Part shown: one piece after another, positions 53,424 to 61,546 of the stretch | Numbering within the stretch: the stretch's first letter is position 1 | How the letters are laid out: the number at the start of each line of letters is the position of its first letter | Origin: Scandinavium ludwigii_A | GTDB taxonomy: Bacteria > Pseudomonadota > Gammaproteobacteria > Enterobacterales > Enterobacteriaceae | DNA length: 64,000 nucleotides | Direction of reading: 5' to 3' | Assembly: GCA_050516505.1 (NCBI GenBank) | Contig: CP191518.1 | Coordinates: forward strand, 1,984,001 to 2,048,000 | The notes under the pieces: generated by a model | The model's input: only the letters and a program-made list of their open reading frames with translations | Databases searched by the model: none | Told to the model about the DNA's origin: nothing | Translations under genes and position numbers: made by a program

Positions 53424-54149
53424 ATGACCACAACCCTTCATGTACTTGCTGCGGGCAGCCTCAAGCGGGCATTTATTCCGCTGTGTCAGTATTTCAGCCA
53501 ACAAACCGGCACTCCTGTTTCCATCGATTTTAGTCCGGCGGGCCTGCTGCGCGAGCGCATCGAAGCCGGTGAACCCTGCGATCTGTTTGCTTCCGCCAAC
53601 ACGCGGCACCCGCAAACGCTGCGGGCGAGCGGACGCGCGCAGGCGGCGGCGACCTTTGCGTTTAATCGTCTGAACCTCACAGCACGGAAAACTGCGCTAA
53701 CGGAAAATGCCGACTGGCTCAGCCTGCTGGCGAATCCGGCGCTGCGGCTCGGCACCTCGACGCCCGGCTGTGATCCCTCTGGCGATTACACTTTCGAGCT
53801 GTTAGCCCGAATCGAGGCGGACTATCCGGATATGACGCTAACCGCGCGGGCAAACAGGCTGGTGGGCGGCAGAACGTCGTTAACCGTACCGGAAGGGGAA
53901 ATTGCCAGCGCGTGGTTGATTCGCCAGGATTTGACCGACGTGTTTATCGGTTATGCGCATTACGCGCAGGCACTGGAAAATACTGAAGACTTGCGCATTC
54001 TGGCGTTGCCGGATGCGTATCAGACACGCTGTGAATATCAGTTGGCGCGGCTCAGTGACGCCGCGCGACCGCTGGAACAATTCATTGTGTCGCCAGAAGG
54101 CCAGGCATTTTTACGTCAGGCCGGATTTCTAACGCTCAATGGAAAATAA
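53424..54149 (+). CDS. ModA-like substrate-binding protein without a signal peptide
   Basis: A 241-residue member of the molybdate-binding ModA/WtpA-type family. The start TLHVLAAGSLKRAFIPL is the family N-terminal strand-loop with the AAxSL anion-binding motif. IEAGEPCDLFASAN near residue 47 and the later EGEIASAWLIRQD match the family too. No signal peptide precedes it, so the protein should stay in the cytoplasm. No clear ribosome site is visible for ATG 53424. The 3' end overlaps molC by 21 bases on the opposite strand. Its partner may be a sensor or storage role near the mol operon; this is inference. Confidence 0.8.
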   Translation: MTTTLHVLAAGSLKRAFIPLCQYFSQQTGTPVSIDFSPAGLLRERIEAGEPCDLFASANTRHPQTLRASGRAQAAATFAFNRLNLTARKTALTENADWLSLLANPALRLGTSTPGCDPSGDYTFELLARIEADYPDMTLTARANRLVGGRTSLTVPEGEIASAWLIRQDLTDVFIGYAHYAQALENTEDLRILALPDAYQTRCEYQLARLSDAARPLEQFIVSPEGQAFLRQAGFLTLNGK

Positions 54150-54881
54150 TGGAGCAATGACCTGACGCGGATAGTCCTCCAGCGTCAGCGTCCGGACCGG
54201 CACGCCATAGGCCTGTAGCAGATGGCGGTCCGTCACCACGGCTTCGGTTTCACCCGCCAGCCATTTCCCGTCCGGCATCAGCATCAGCGTGTGGCTCGCC
54301 ACCTGTAACGCGTGGGTGGGATCGTGCGTAGTAAACAGCACGCTGCGTTGTTGGCGATGCGCCAGGTCGTTAATCAGTTGCAACACTGTCTGCTGGTTAG
54401 CCAGATCCAGCGCAGAGCAAGGCTCATCAAGCAAAATATTCTGACTGCCGCTGACCAGCGCCCGGGCAATCATCACCAGCTGTTGCTGGCCGCCGGAGAG
54501 TGTGCCGACGTGTTGCTGCGCCAGTGCCGAAATGTTCAGCTGCTTCAGCGCCTTCGCAACCCGATGTCGATCCTCGGCCGAGGGCTGTGAAAACAGCGGC
54601 ACATGACGAGCGCGGCCCATCAGCACTACGTCCTGCACCTGCCAGGCGAAGGCCGGGTGAAACGACTGCGGCACTACGCTGACGCCGCCATCAATTGAAA
54701 ACTGCCCACCGAGAGCGGGCAATACCCCGGTTAACGTATCCAGTAAGGTACTTTTTCCACGGCCATTCGCGCCGAGCACCGCCCAGATATTCCCCGGTTG
54801 GCAGGCAAAACTGAGCGGGGCGAACAGCGGCTGGCTGTGACCGTAAAGCAGTTCACTGACGGATAACGACGCGGTGATCAT
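54129..54881 (-). CDS. Molybdate/tungstate-type ABC transporter ATPase (MolC-like)
   Basis: A 250-residue ATPase of the FecE/BtuD class. Walker A is GANGRGKST, the signature LSGGQQQLVMIAR, Walker B ILLDEPCSALD, and the switch TTHDPTH. It ends within the convergent ModA-like gene. The start overlaps the permease stop (ATGA). The family also serves iron and haem transporters; the ModE operator upstream of the operon favours molybdate or tungstate, as in Haemophilus MolBCA. Confidence 0.85.
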   Translation of the reverse strand: MITASLSVSELLYGHSQPLFAPLSFACQPGNIWAVLGANGRGKSTLLDTLTGVLPALGGQFSIDGGVSVVPQSFHPAFAWQVQDVVLMGRARHVPLFSQPSAEDRHRVAKALKQLNISALAQQHVGTLSGGQQQLVMIARALVSGSQNILLDEPCSALDLANQQTVLQLINDLAHRQQRSVLFTTHDPTHALQVASHTLMLMPDGKWLAGETEAVVTDRHLLQAYGVPVRTLTLEDYPRQVIAPLFSIER

Positions 54882-55882
54882 TGGGCACTCCGGCGTTGGC
54901 TGTAAATCAGCAAAAAGGTGAAGGCCGGCGCGCCGACCAGGGCGGTGATGATCCCGATAGGAATTTCAGCCTGGGTCAGGGTGCGGGCGAGGTCGTCGAC
55001 CATTATCATAAACGCGCCGCCGAGCCAGAACGCGGTCGGCAACAAGCGGCGATGATCGGCCCCGACGAGCAGCCGCGCCAGATGCGGGATCACCAGCCCG
55101 ACCCAGGCAATGCTGCCGCTGACCGCCACCTGCGCGGCAACCAGCAGCCCACAGCTGACCAGCACCCCGCGACGGAGCGGTTTTACCGACACACCGAGCG
55201 CCCGGGCATCTTTCTCATCCAGCGACAGTAAATTAATGCGCCAGCGCAGGGCGAACAGCACTGCGCCTGCCAGCAGCACCGGCCCAGCGACCAGCATCAC
55301 TTTGTGCCAGTTGGCGGTGGCAAAACTGCCGAGCAGCCAGAATACGATGTTGGGCAACACCTCTTCGGTGTCGGCGAGGTATTGCATCAGGCTGACGAGT
55401 GCGGCGAAAAATCCACTGAGGATAATGCCCGACAGGATCAGCGCCAGCGTACTTTCTCGCCCTTGCAGCGTCGCAATCAGATACACCAGCCCAAGCGCGG
55501 CGAGGCCAAAGCTAAAGGTCGATCCCATCATGAAAAGCGGACTTAACCCGAGCAAAATTGCCAGCGTGCCGCCAAACGCGGCGCCGGAAGTCACGCCGAT
55601 AATGTGCGGGTCGACCAGCGGATTTCGGAACACGCCCTGAAGTGTGGCGCCGCTCAGCCCCAGCGCCGCGCCGCAGAGAAAGGCCATCATCACGCGCGGT
55701 AAACGCACCGTCCACACCACCTGTCCGGCAATTTCGTTCGGCGCATCAGGGTGCAGAAGTTGAGTGACAACGTCACCGATTGACAAATGAAATTGGCCGA
55801 GACACAGCGAAACCAGCGCCAGCAACAGGGTGAAGGCGATCAACCCCGCTTGCAGCGCGCGAAACCGTGCCTCAGAGGGCAT
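54878..55882 (-). CDS. Molybdate/tungstate-type ABC transporter permease (MolB-like)
   Basis: A 334-residue FecCD-type permease with about ten helices. Blocks include TVRLPRVMMAFLCGAALGLSG, NPLVDPHIIGVTSGAAFGG, LDEKDARALGV in the coupling region, and AEIPIGIITALVGAPAFTF near the end. It overlaps the binding-protein gene by 11 bases and the ATPase gene by 4, so all three are translated together. The paralogues BtuC and HmuU in this window are easily told apart by neighbours. Confidence 0.88.
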   Translation of the reverse strand: MPSEARFRALQAGLIAFTLLLALVSLCLGQFHLSIGDVVTQLLHPDAPNEIAGQVVWTVRLPRVMMAFLCGAALGLSGATLQGVFRNPLVDPHIIGVTSGAAFGGTLAILLGLSPLFMMGSTFSFGLAALGLVYLIATLQGRESTLALILSGIILSGFFAALVSLMQYLADTEEVLPNIVFWLLGSFATANWHKVMLVAGPVLLAGAVLFALRWRINLLSLDEKDARALGVSVKPLRRGVLVSCGLLVAAQVAVSGSIAWVGLVIPHLARLLVGADHRRLLPTAFWLGGAFMIMVDDLARTLTQAEIPIGIITALVGAPAFTFLLIYSQRRSAQ

Positions 55883-56936
55883 GGGATTTCCAGTTCACGC
55901 GGTAAAAGTGTTGATAGTAATCCTGCGCCTGAGCATCCACGTTGACGTTTTTATAGCGCTCCGGATAGAGCTTTTTCGCCATCCACAGTTCGCCAATCGC
56001 CATCGCTTCCGGCATCGGGTAGCCCCAGGCTTTCGCATATTCCGGCATCAGCCACACACGATGATTTTTTACCGCGTCAATAGCTTGCCACTGCGGATCG
56101 CTTTCGATGGCTTTCACCACCTGCGGGTAGCGGTCCTGCACAAAAATAACCTGCGGGTTCCACTGTAAAACCTGCTCCAGCGATACTTGACGCGCGCCTT
56201 TGACCGTCGCCGCCGCCACGTTTAGCGCGCCGGAATGCTGCATCATCAGCCCGGTATATTTGCCGGAGCCGTAGGTGTTGAGATCCGGGTTGGCCATATA
56301 CACGCGGATTTTTTTATCCTCAGGAATATCGGCCACCGCAGCGTTAGCTTTGGCGCGGGCGCGGAAGGCGTAGTCGATCAGCGCTTCGGCTTCTTTCGGC
56401 CGTTCCACGACGTCACCCATCAGACGAATGCCCTGTTTCAAGCCGTCGTTATAAGCCTGTTCTTCGTTGGCCATCGTCGGGTTCATTTTGTTTTTCTCAC
56501 CGGCGGCGTCCTCGCGCAGGGAAATCGCGACCACCGGAATACCGGCATTCTGAATCTGTTGGATCATTTCCGTCGGCGCGTAGTTCGCCACGAAAACCAC
56601 CTGCGGATGCAGCGCCAGCAGGCTTTCAATATTGACCTGCGTCAGATCGCCCGGCATCGGCAGCGTGGTGATTTTCGGCATAAAGCGTGCGAACTGCGGC
56701 CCGAGCTGTTTTTTCCAACTGCTCATCACGCCGACGATGTCGTCCTGCGCATTCAGTTGCACCAGCAGATTCAGCGTTTGATGCTGAAGCACTACCACGC
56801 GCTGGACGTGATCGGGCAGCGTGACTTGACGACCGAGCTGGTCAATTACTGTCCGGTCAGCATGGGCGGCAGCGGTGGCAAAAAGGGCGCTGCAGGCAAG
56901 GGCAGTGCACAGAAAAAGGCAGTGTCGTCTGGACAT
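55872..56936 (-). CDS. Molybdate/tungstate-type periplasmic binding protein (MolA-like)
   Basis: A 354-residue class III (BtuF-like) binding protein. The signal peptide is about 26 residues (MSRRHCLFLCTALACSALFA...AHA). The mature protein starts RTVIDQLGRQVTLPDHVQRVVVL. Segments NTYGSGKYTGLMMQHSGA and AWGYPMPEAMAIGELWMA match MolA-like and iron-binding relatives. It heads the operon molA-molB-molC. The ModE box 24 bases upstream supports the molybdate/tungstate call. A siderophore or iron role is less likely, as no Fur box is seen. Confidence 0.83.
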   Translation of the reverse strand: MSRRHCLFLCTALACSALFATAAAHADRTVIDQLGRQVTLPDHVQRVVVLQHQTLNLLVQLNAQDDIVGVMSSWKKQLGPQFARFMPKITTLPMPGDLTQVNIESLLALHPQVVFVANYAPTEMIQQIQNAGIPVVAISLREDAAGEKNKMNPTMANEEQAYNDGLKQGIRLMGDVVERPKEAEALIDYAFRARAKANAAVADIPEDKKIRVYMANPDLNTYGSGKYTGLMMQHSGALNVAAATVKGARQVSLEQVLQWNPQVIFVQDRYPQVVKAIESDPQWQAIDAVKNHRVWLMPEYAKAWGYPMPEAMAIGELWMAKKLYPERYKNVNVDAQAQDYYQHFYRVNWKSHAL

Positions 56937-56959
56937 GATTCACTCTGAGAAGGGAAATA

Positions 56960-56987
56960 ATCGCTGTGTATTAAATTATATAGCGAT
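56960..56987. promoter_or_regulatory. ModE operator of the mol operon
   Basis: ATCGCTGTGTA, six bases, TATATAGCGAT. The right half is a perfect consensus half site and the left differs at two of eleven places. The consensus as I recall it is ATCGCTATATA-N6-TATATAACGAT. It lies 24 bases before molA, so ModE bound to molybdate would repress the operon. Confidence 0.8.
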
Positions 56988-57097
56988 GCGGGTTGCAAAC
57001 CTTTCGTATTGATTATCTGAATAGATCAAGGGAGAGGTCGATATAACCAGAAGGAATATCCTGCTTCGCATGTTGCATATGCCAGATAAGTTATGTA

Positions 57098-57124
57098 TTT
57101 TTATGCAAATTAAATGCATAAAAA
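57098..57124. promoter_or_regulatory. Perfect 10-bp inverted repeat before the amino-acid binding-protein gene
   Basis: TTTTTATGCA and TGCATAAAAA flank AATTAAA. It is followed directly by the ribosome site of the gene at 57134. A related GCATATGC lies at 57076. It is a candidate operator for an unidentified repressor; I see a vague resemblance to ArgR boxes but no match. Confidence 0.5.
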
Positions 57125-57133
57125 GGTGATGGT

Positions 57134-57901
57134 ATGTTTAGCAAATGGATGAAGGGTTTTTGTTTAACAGCGGCGCTGGCGGCCAGTGCCCAGGTTGCAG
57201 CACAAACGTATATCGTCGGCGCGGGCGGTACCTATCGCCCGTTTGAATATGAAAACAGCCAGAAACAGCTGGAAGGTTTTGACATCGATGTGATTAAGGC
57301 CATCGCCAAAGCCGAAAACTTCGATATCAAACTGATCAACACCCCGTGGGAAGGCATCTTCGCCACCCTCAACTCCGGCGATCGCGACATCATCATTTCC
57401 GGGATTACGATCACCGACAAGCGTAAGCAGATGATCGACTTCTCCGCACCTTACTTCCCGGCGGAACAGTCGATCGTGGTGCCGAAAGATTCCAAAGTCA
57501 GTTCGCTGGCAGCGTTGAAAGATGAGAAGGTCGGCGTGGTGAACTCCAGCACCGGGGACATCGTGGTGTCTGACGTGCTCGGTAAAAACAGCACCGCCAT
57601 CAAGCGTTTCGATAATACCCCGCTGATGCTGCAAGAGCTGTTTGAAGACGGCGTCAGCGCGGCGGTCGGTGACGTAGGTGTGGTGAAGTACTACATCAAA
57701 CAGCACCCGGAAAAACAGTTCAAACTGGTGCCGGATGCCAAATTTGAACGTCAGTATTTCGGTATTGCGGTCGCGAAAGGCAACACCGAACTTCTCGGCA
57801 AAATTAACGATGGCCTGAAAAAAATCGTTGCCGACGGCACCTACGCCAAAATTTATCAAACCTGGTTTGACGCAGACGTTCCGGCGTTGCCCGCTCAGTA
57901 A
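57134..57901 (+). CDS. Polar amino-acid ABC transporter binding protein
   Basis: A 255-residue cluster-F periplasmic protein similar to GlnH/ArtJ. The signal peptide is about 23 residues (MFSKWMKGFCLTAALAASAQVAAQ). Family segments are GTYRPFEYENS, LEGFDIDVIKAIAKA, DIIISGITITDKRKQMIDFS and VGVVNSSTGDIV. The substrate lies within glutamine, glutamate, arginine, cystine and relatives and cannot be named from the sequence. The following gap holds a strong terminator, then permease and ATPase genes. Confidence 0.88.
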   Translation: MFSKWMKGFCLTAALAASAQVAAQTYIVGAGGTYRPFEYENSQKQLEGFDIDVIKAIAKAENFDIKLINTPWEGIFATLNSGDRDIIISGITITDKRKQMIDFSAPYFPAEQSIVVPKDSKVSSLAALKDEKVGVVNSSTGDIVVSDVLGKNSTAIKRFDNTPLMLQELFEDGVSAAVGDVGVVKYYIKQHPEKQFKLVPDAKFERQYFGIAVAKGNTELLGKINDGLKKIVADGTYAKIYQTWFDADVPALPAQ

Positions 57902-57920
57902 TGACGTCTTTTCTATTTTC

Positions 57921-57955
57921 ACGGCGATCGCCACTCTGACGATCGCCGTTTTTTT
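57921..57955 (+). terminator. Strong hairpin between binding-protein and permease genes
   Basis: ACGGCGATCG, nine bases, CGATCGCCGT then seven T. It lies 12 bases before the permease start, so it would leave most transcripts with only the binding protein, a usual way to make it in excess. Confidence 0.92.
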
Positions 57956-57967
57956 CAGGGATAAGCT

Positions 57968-58732
57968 ATGACGGGATTTCGTTGGGAAATTATCGAGGAG
58001 TACGGCCCGCTGTTTATTGACGGCGCGATAATGACCCTCAAATGCACCATTATTTGTGTGATCCTCGGCACGCTGTGGGGCCTGACGCTCGGCCTGGGCC
58101 GGATGGCGAAGGCTGAACACGGGCCGTGGAAATATGTGCTGCGCTACCTGGTGCAGTTCCCGGTGCGCTTTTATGTCAGCGCCTTTCGCGGTACGCCGCT
58201 GTTTGTGCAAATCATGGTGGTCCATTTTGCGCTGGTGCCGCTATTTATCAACCCGCGCGATGGCCTGCTGGTGACGCACGGGGTGATGAGTAGTGATTTC
58301 GCCCGCGAAGTGCGTTCAAACTACGGCGCGTTTTTGTCCTGCATCGTGGCGATTACACTCAACGCCGGGGCCTACGTGTCGGAGATTTTCCGCGCGGGTA
58401 TTCAGTCGATTGATAAAGGCCAGATGGAAGCCTCCCGCGCGCTGGGTATGCCGTGGTGGAAAACCATGCGCAAGGTGATTTTACCGCAGGCGTTTCGCCG
58501 CATTCTGCCGCCGCTGGGCAATAATGCCATCGCGATTGTCAAAGACTCCTCGCTGGCGTCGGCAATTGGTCTGGCAGATCTGGCGTACGCCGCGCGTACC
58601 GTTTCCGGGGCGTATGCCACTTACTGGGAACCGTACCTGACCATTTCGGTTGTCTATTGGGTGATTACCTTCGTGCTGGCGCAGCTGGTTAACCGTCTGG
58701 AAAAGAGGTTTGGCAAAAGTGATTCACATTAA
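57968..58732 (+). CDS. Polar amino-acid ABC transporter permease
   Basis: A 254-residue HisMQ-type permease with five predicted helices. The family EAA loop is EASRALGMPWWKTMRKVILPQAFRRILPP (read in the middle of the protein), and the N-terminal part reads TLKCTIICVILGTLWG. It forms a homodimer with its ATPase. The insert around RDGLLVTHGVMSSDFAREV is longer than in GlnP. ATG 57968 follows AGGGATAAG. The stop overlaps the ATPase gene by 14 bases. Confidence 0.88.
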   Translation: MTGFRWEIIEEYGPLFIDGAIMTLKCTIICVILGTLWGLTLGLGRMAKAEHGPWKYVLRYLVQFPVRFYVSAFRGTPLFVQIMVVHFALVPLFINPRDGLLVTHGVMSSDFAREVRSNYGAFLSCIVAITLNAGAYVSEIFRAGIQSIDKGQMEASRALGMPWWKTMRKVILPQAFRRILPPLGNNAIAIVKDSSLASAIGLADLAYAARTVSGAYATYWEPYLTISVVYWVITFVLAQLVNRLEKRFGKSDSH

Positions 58733-59441
58733 AAATCTGCATAAGCACTTCGGTGCGAGTCACGTTCTGCGCGGCATCGATTGTGAGATTCAGCCGCAGG
58801 AAGTGGTTTGCGTGATTGGACCATCCGGCTCCGGGAAAAGCACCTTTTTGCGCTGCATGAATGCGCTGGAATCGGTGAGTGAAGGCGAAGTGGTGGTCAA
58901 TGGCTTCCCGGTGCACGATAAGAAGAGCGATCTCAATAAGCTGCGCGAGAGCGTGGGCATGGTCTTCCAGCGCTTTAACCTTTTTCCGCACATGACGGTG
59001 CTGGAAAACCTGCTGATGGCGCCGATGTCGCTGCGCGGCATGTCTCGCGCCGAGGCCGTGACCTATGCCGAAGGGTTGCTGGCGAAAGTCGGGCTGAGCG
59101 ATAAGCGCGACGCATGGCCATCGAGCCTGTCCGGCGGGCAGCAGCAGCGTGTGGCTATCGCCAGGGCTTTAGCGATGCAGCCATCGATCATGCTGTTCGA
59201 TGAACCGACGTCCGCGCTTGATCCTGAACTGGTCGGCGACGTGCTGGAAGTCATGAAAAACCTGGCTATGGAAGGGATGACAATGGTTATCGTGACCCAC
59301 GAAATGGGCTTTGCCCGCGAAGTGGCGGATCGCGTCATTTTCATTGACCAGGGCATTATTCAGGAGCAGGGCACGCCGGAGCAGATTTTCAGCGCGCCGC
59401 AGAACCCTCGCACCGCGTCGTTTCTCAGTAAGGTGTTGTAA
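58719..59441 (+). CDS. Polar amino-acid ABC transporter ATPase
   Basis: A 240-residue GlnQ-like ATPase. Walker A is GPSGSGKST, the signature LSGGQQQRVAIAR, Walker B IMLFDEPTSALDPE, and the switch IVTHEMG. I chose GTG 58719 (MIHIKNLHKHFG) because GAGG lies ten bases upstream and GlnQ starts the same way; a TTG at 58710 is too close to the ribosome site. It overlaps the permease gene and forms with it the membrane part of this amino-acid importer. Confidence 0.88.
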   Translation: MIHIKNLHKHFGASHVLRGIDCEIQPQEVVCVIGPSGSGKSTFLRCMNALESVSEGEVVVNGFPVHDKKSDLNKLRESVGMVFQRFNLFPHMTVLENLLMAPMSLRGMSRAEAVTYAEGLLAKVGLSDKRDAWPSSLSGGQQQRVAIARALAMQPSIMLFDEPTSALDPELVGDVLEVMKNLAMEGMTMVIVTHEMGFAREVADRVIFIDQGIIQEQGTPEQIFSAPQNPRTASFLSKVL

Positions 59442-59451
59442 TTAATCGTTG

Positions 59452-59490
59452 CCAGCGATGCCTGACGACTTGTCGGAAAGGCGTCGCTGG
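59452..59490. repeat. Long imperfect hairpin between the ABC ATPase and pgeF-like genes
   Basis: CCAGCGATGCCT pairs with AGGCGTCGCTGG with one mismatch around a 15-base loop that itself can pair. It has no T run, so it resembles a REP-type palindrome more than a terminator. Confidence 0.5.
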
Positions 59491-59530
59491 ATTACGGTTA
59501 AAGGCTACGACATTCGACTGACAGAACCTC

Positions 59531-60274
59531 ATGGCTTATTTTTCTCGTTTACTGGCAGACATCCCCGGCGTTCATCACGCCTTTCTCGACGAGCATGAAT
59601 CCGCGGCTTTTGATAAATCCACCCTCGTGGATATCAAGCAGGTCCATGGCACCGACATCCTCAATTTCATTTCTCAACCTGCAACCCGACCGCATGTCGA
59701 TGGTGTTTTGACGGCGATTTCCGGGCAAGGCATTGGCGTGGTAACCGCCGATTGTTTACCGTTGTTGATGGCCTCTCGCGACGGAAGCGTTATCGCCAGC
59801 GTGCATGCTGGCTGGCGTGGTACCGCGCAGGGGATTGTGCAGCAAAGCGTGAGGCAGTTTGCGGCTCAGGGCGTGACGGCGGCGGATATCGTCGTGGCGG
59901 TGGGGCCACATATTCGACCGTGCTGCTATGAAGTGTCGGATTCATTTCGCGAAGCGCTGCTGGCATCACCCGCTGCGGAATCTGTACGACAGCATCACCA
60001 TGAATTGTTTTCAGTCTCACCGAAAGGGCCGAATGTTCACAGCGCCGGGGCGAGAGAGAAAAACAGCCTGTGGTTTGATCTGCCCGCTTTCTGCCAGTTA
60101 CAGCTGGTCGAGTGCGGAATACGTGTGGAAAACATCGACTGGCTGGCGAAATGTACCTATTGCACGCCGGATGAGCTGGGTTCTTACCGTCGGCGCACGC
60201 ATCACCCGGCAACGAAAACGCAGCAGGTCTCGTGGATAGTAAAGAGCATCGATGATATGAAGCATTCCCGGTGA
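59531..60274 (+). CDS. PgeF/YfiH family (laccase-domain) protein paralogue
   Basis: A 247-residue protein of the YfiH/PgeF/multicopper-oxidoreductase-like family. The metal ligands are present: KQVHGTDIL (His), TADCLPLLM (Cys) and SVHAGWRGTA (His). Late conserved cysteines lie in KCTYCTPDELGSYRR. E. coli PgeF (YfiH) clears wrongly incorporated amino acids from peptidoglycan precursors, and human FAMIN-like enzymes act on purine nucleosides. The bona fide yfiH lies elsewhere in enterobacteria, so this is a second copy. Its stop overlaps a regulator gene by GTGA. Its partner role with the two regulators is unknown. Confidence 0.82.
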   Translation: MAYFSRLLADIPGVHHAFLDEHESAAFDKSTLVDIKQVHGTDILNFISQPATRPHVDGVLTAISGQGIGVVTADCLPLLMASRDGSVIASVHAGWRGTAQGIVQQSVRQFAAQGVTAADIVVAVGPHIRPCCYEVSDSFREALLASPAAESVRQHHHELFSVSPKGPNVHSAGAREKNSLWFDLPAFCQLQLVECGIRVENIDWLAKCTYCTPDELGSYRRRTHHPATKTQQVSWIVKSIDDMKHSR

Positions 60275-60786
60275 TTATTGCTGACGCTATTTACCTCAAA
60301 CTGATAGGCATTGCCGGTTCGGGGACAGCCTTGAGCGATCTGCTGCGGTTCATTCGCCGGGTGAAATCCGTCAAAGTGAAAACCCTGGCCTGGGTACCAG
60401 AAGGGTATCCATGGATGTGCAAATTATTGAGCGCTATCTATGTCGGCGAAACGCTCTATGAGGAAACGCTTCCCGGGGAATGGCTACTTGTGTTCAGGAG
60501 GCTGAAAGGGGCGAATTCCAGCACTGTTCGCCAGCATATCACTCACAAGCGGACCAGCCGTATTACCCTGACAGAAATGGATATCTTGCTGCAATTCGCG
60601 TCAGGATTATCCTCCCGCCAAATGGCTGACACCCGACAATGCCGCTACAAAACAATTTTTTCATGGAAGCATAACATCTGTGAAGCGCTGGATATTGAAA
60701 CCCATGCACATTGGCTGGAATTGCTGACTGAAATAATACAGTTGACTTCAATGTATCAGACAGGGAAAAGTTATGGCCCACTATAA
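60271..60786 (+). CDS. LuxR-type regulator, first of a tandem pair
   Basis: A 171-residue protein with a C-terminal LuxR-like helix-turn-helix (SRITLTEMDILLQFASGLSS, RQMADTRQCRYKTIFSWK, near residues 95-135). The helix pattern TxxE, GLSxxxxA, KTIxxxK fits the GerE/LuxR family, though degenerate. The N-terminal half has no recognised receiver phospho-acceptor. The start is GTG 60271, which overlaps the pgeF-like stop; the end overlaps the next regulator by 14 bases. Confidence 0.72.
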   Translation: MIIADAIYLKLIGIAGSGTALSDLLRFIRRVKSVKVKTLAWVPEGYPWMCKLLSAIYVGETLYEETLPGEWLLVFRRLKGANSSTVRQHITHKRTSRITLTEMDILLQFASGLSSRQMADTRQCRYKTIFSWKHNICEALDIETHAHWLELLTEIIQLTSMYQTGKSYGPL

Positions 60787-61378
60787 TGTCGTTTATCTGT
60801 CCCGACAGACGCTGTGGTTTCACGCGTTCAGCGATAGTCTGGAACATCTCGCGCGCACGAATCCGGGCTGGACGTATTCACTGATGACGGAAATGCCGGG
60901 CGTCGATGTGCCCCTGAATTTATGCCTGTTGGATTTAACCCCAGAAGAAGTTGTAGACGTCGCGTCATTTCCGGTGGCTGGCGCACGCATGATGGTTTTA
61001 GTGCGCGCCACGCAGCGCCGACTGATTAATACTCTGCAGCAGCAACGTTGTTCGATTCTGTGTGTGGATGAGCATTTTTTCAATCTGCGTGAAGTTATTG
61101 AGTCCAGCATGCGCAATAAACGCTTTCTCAGCCCATTCATTCGTGAGTTAACCTTTCAGGTTCCGTCCTCAGAACAAATCGTTATCCTGACGGATGCGGA
61201 AAAAAAAGTGCTGAACTTTATCCGCGAAGGAAAGAATGGCGTTGAAATATCACACGCGCTTGTGCGGAGCCAAAAAACCGTTAGCAGCCATAAGCGTAAT
61301 ATCATGCGCAAGTTTGGCGTGCACGATGATTTGGGCCTTAAGAAGAAACTGATCGCCATGGCGGAAAGCATTAACTAA
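60773..61378 (+). CDS. LuxR-type regulator, RcsA/BglJ-like, second of the pair
   Basis: A 201-residue protein. Residues 1-125 look like a receiver-type fold that lacks the phosphorylation site (MVLVRATQRRLINTLQQQ). The C-terminal helix-turn-helix is canonical: LTDAEKKVLNFIREGKNGVE, then SQKTVSSHKRNIMRKFGVHDD. The HKRNIMRKFGV type resembles RcsA, BglJ and YjjQ, which act as partners of RcsB. ATG 60773 follows AGGGA. A terminator follows at 61421. Pairing with the gene before it recalls yjjQ-bglJ; targets are unknown. Confidence 0.75.
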   Translation: MAHYNVVYLSRQTLWFHAFSDSLEHLARTNPGWTYSLMTEMPGVDVPLNLCLLDLTPEEVVDVASFPVAGARMMVLVRATQRRLINTLQQQRCSILCVDEHFFNLREVIESSMRNKRFLSPFIRELTFQVPSSEQIVILTDAEKKVLNFIREGKNGVEISHALVRSQKTVSSHKRNIMRKFGVHDDLGLKKKLIAMAESIN

Positions 61379-61420
61379 GAACGCGCTCTGTATTTTTCGA
61401 CATCCCGACATAAGACTCCG

Positions 61421-61450
61421 ATGCCTGATTTAATCAGGCATTAATTTTTT
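61421..61450 (+). terminator. Terminator after the second LuxR-type gene
   Basis: ATGCCTGATT, T, AATCAGGCAT, then a T-rich run that ends the pgeF-luxR-luxR unit. Confidence 0.85.
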
Positions 61451-61546
61451 ATTAAATAAAAACAGAGTATTGACATGCGGGAAAGTTGAATAGCATGGTG
61501 AAAACCGATCTGCGGATCTGTCCATTTATCTTGTTGAGTACGCATA

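Noticed and set aside
57164..58225. A 353-codon minus-strand frame across two amino-acid ABC genes
   Set aside because: It runs through a strong terminator and two conserved genes; no start signal.
58710..59441. ATPase gene started from TTG 58710
   Set aside because: The TTG is one base from the ribosome site; GTG 58719 has proper spacing and gives the GlnQ-type start.
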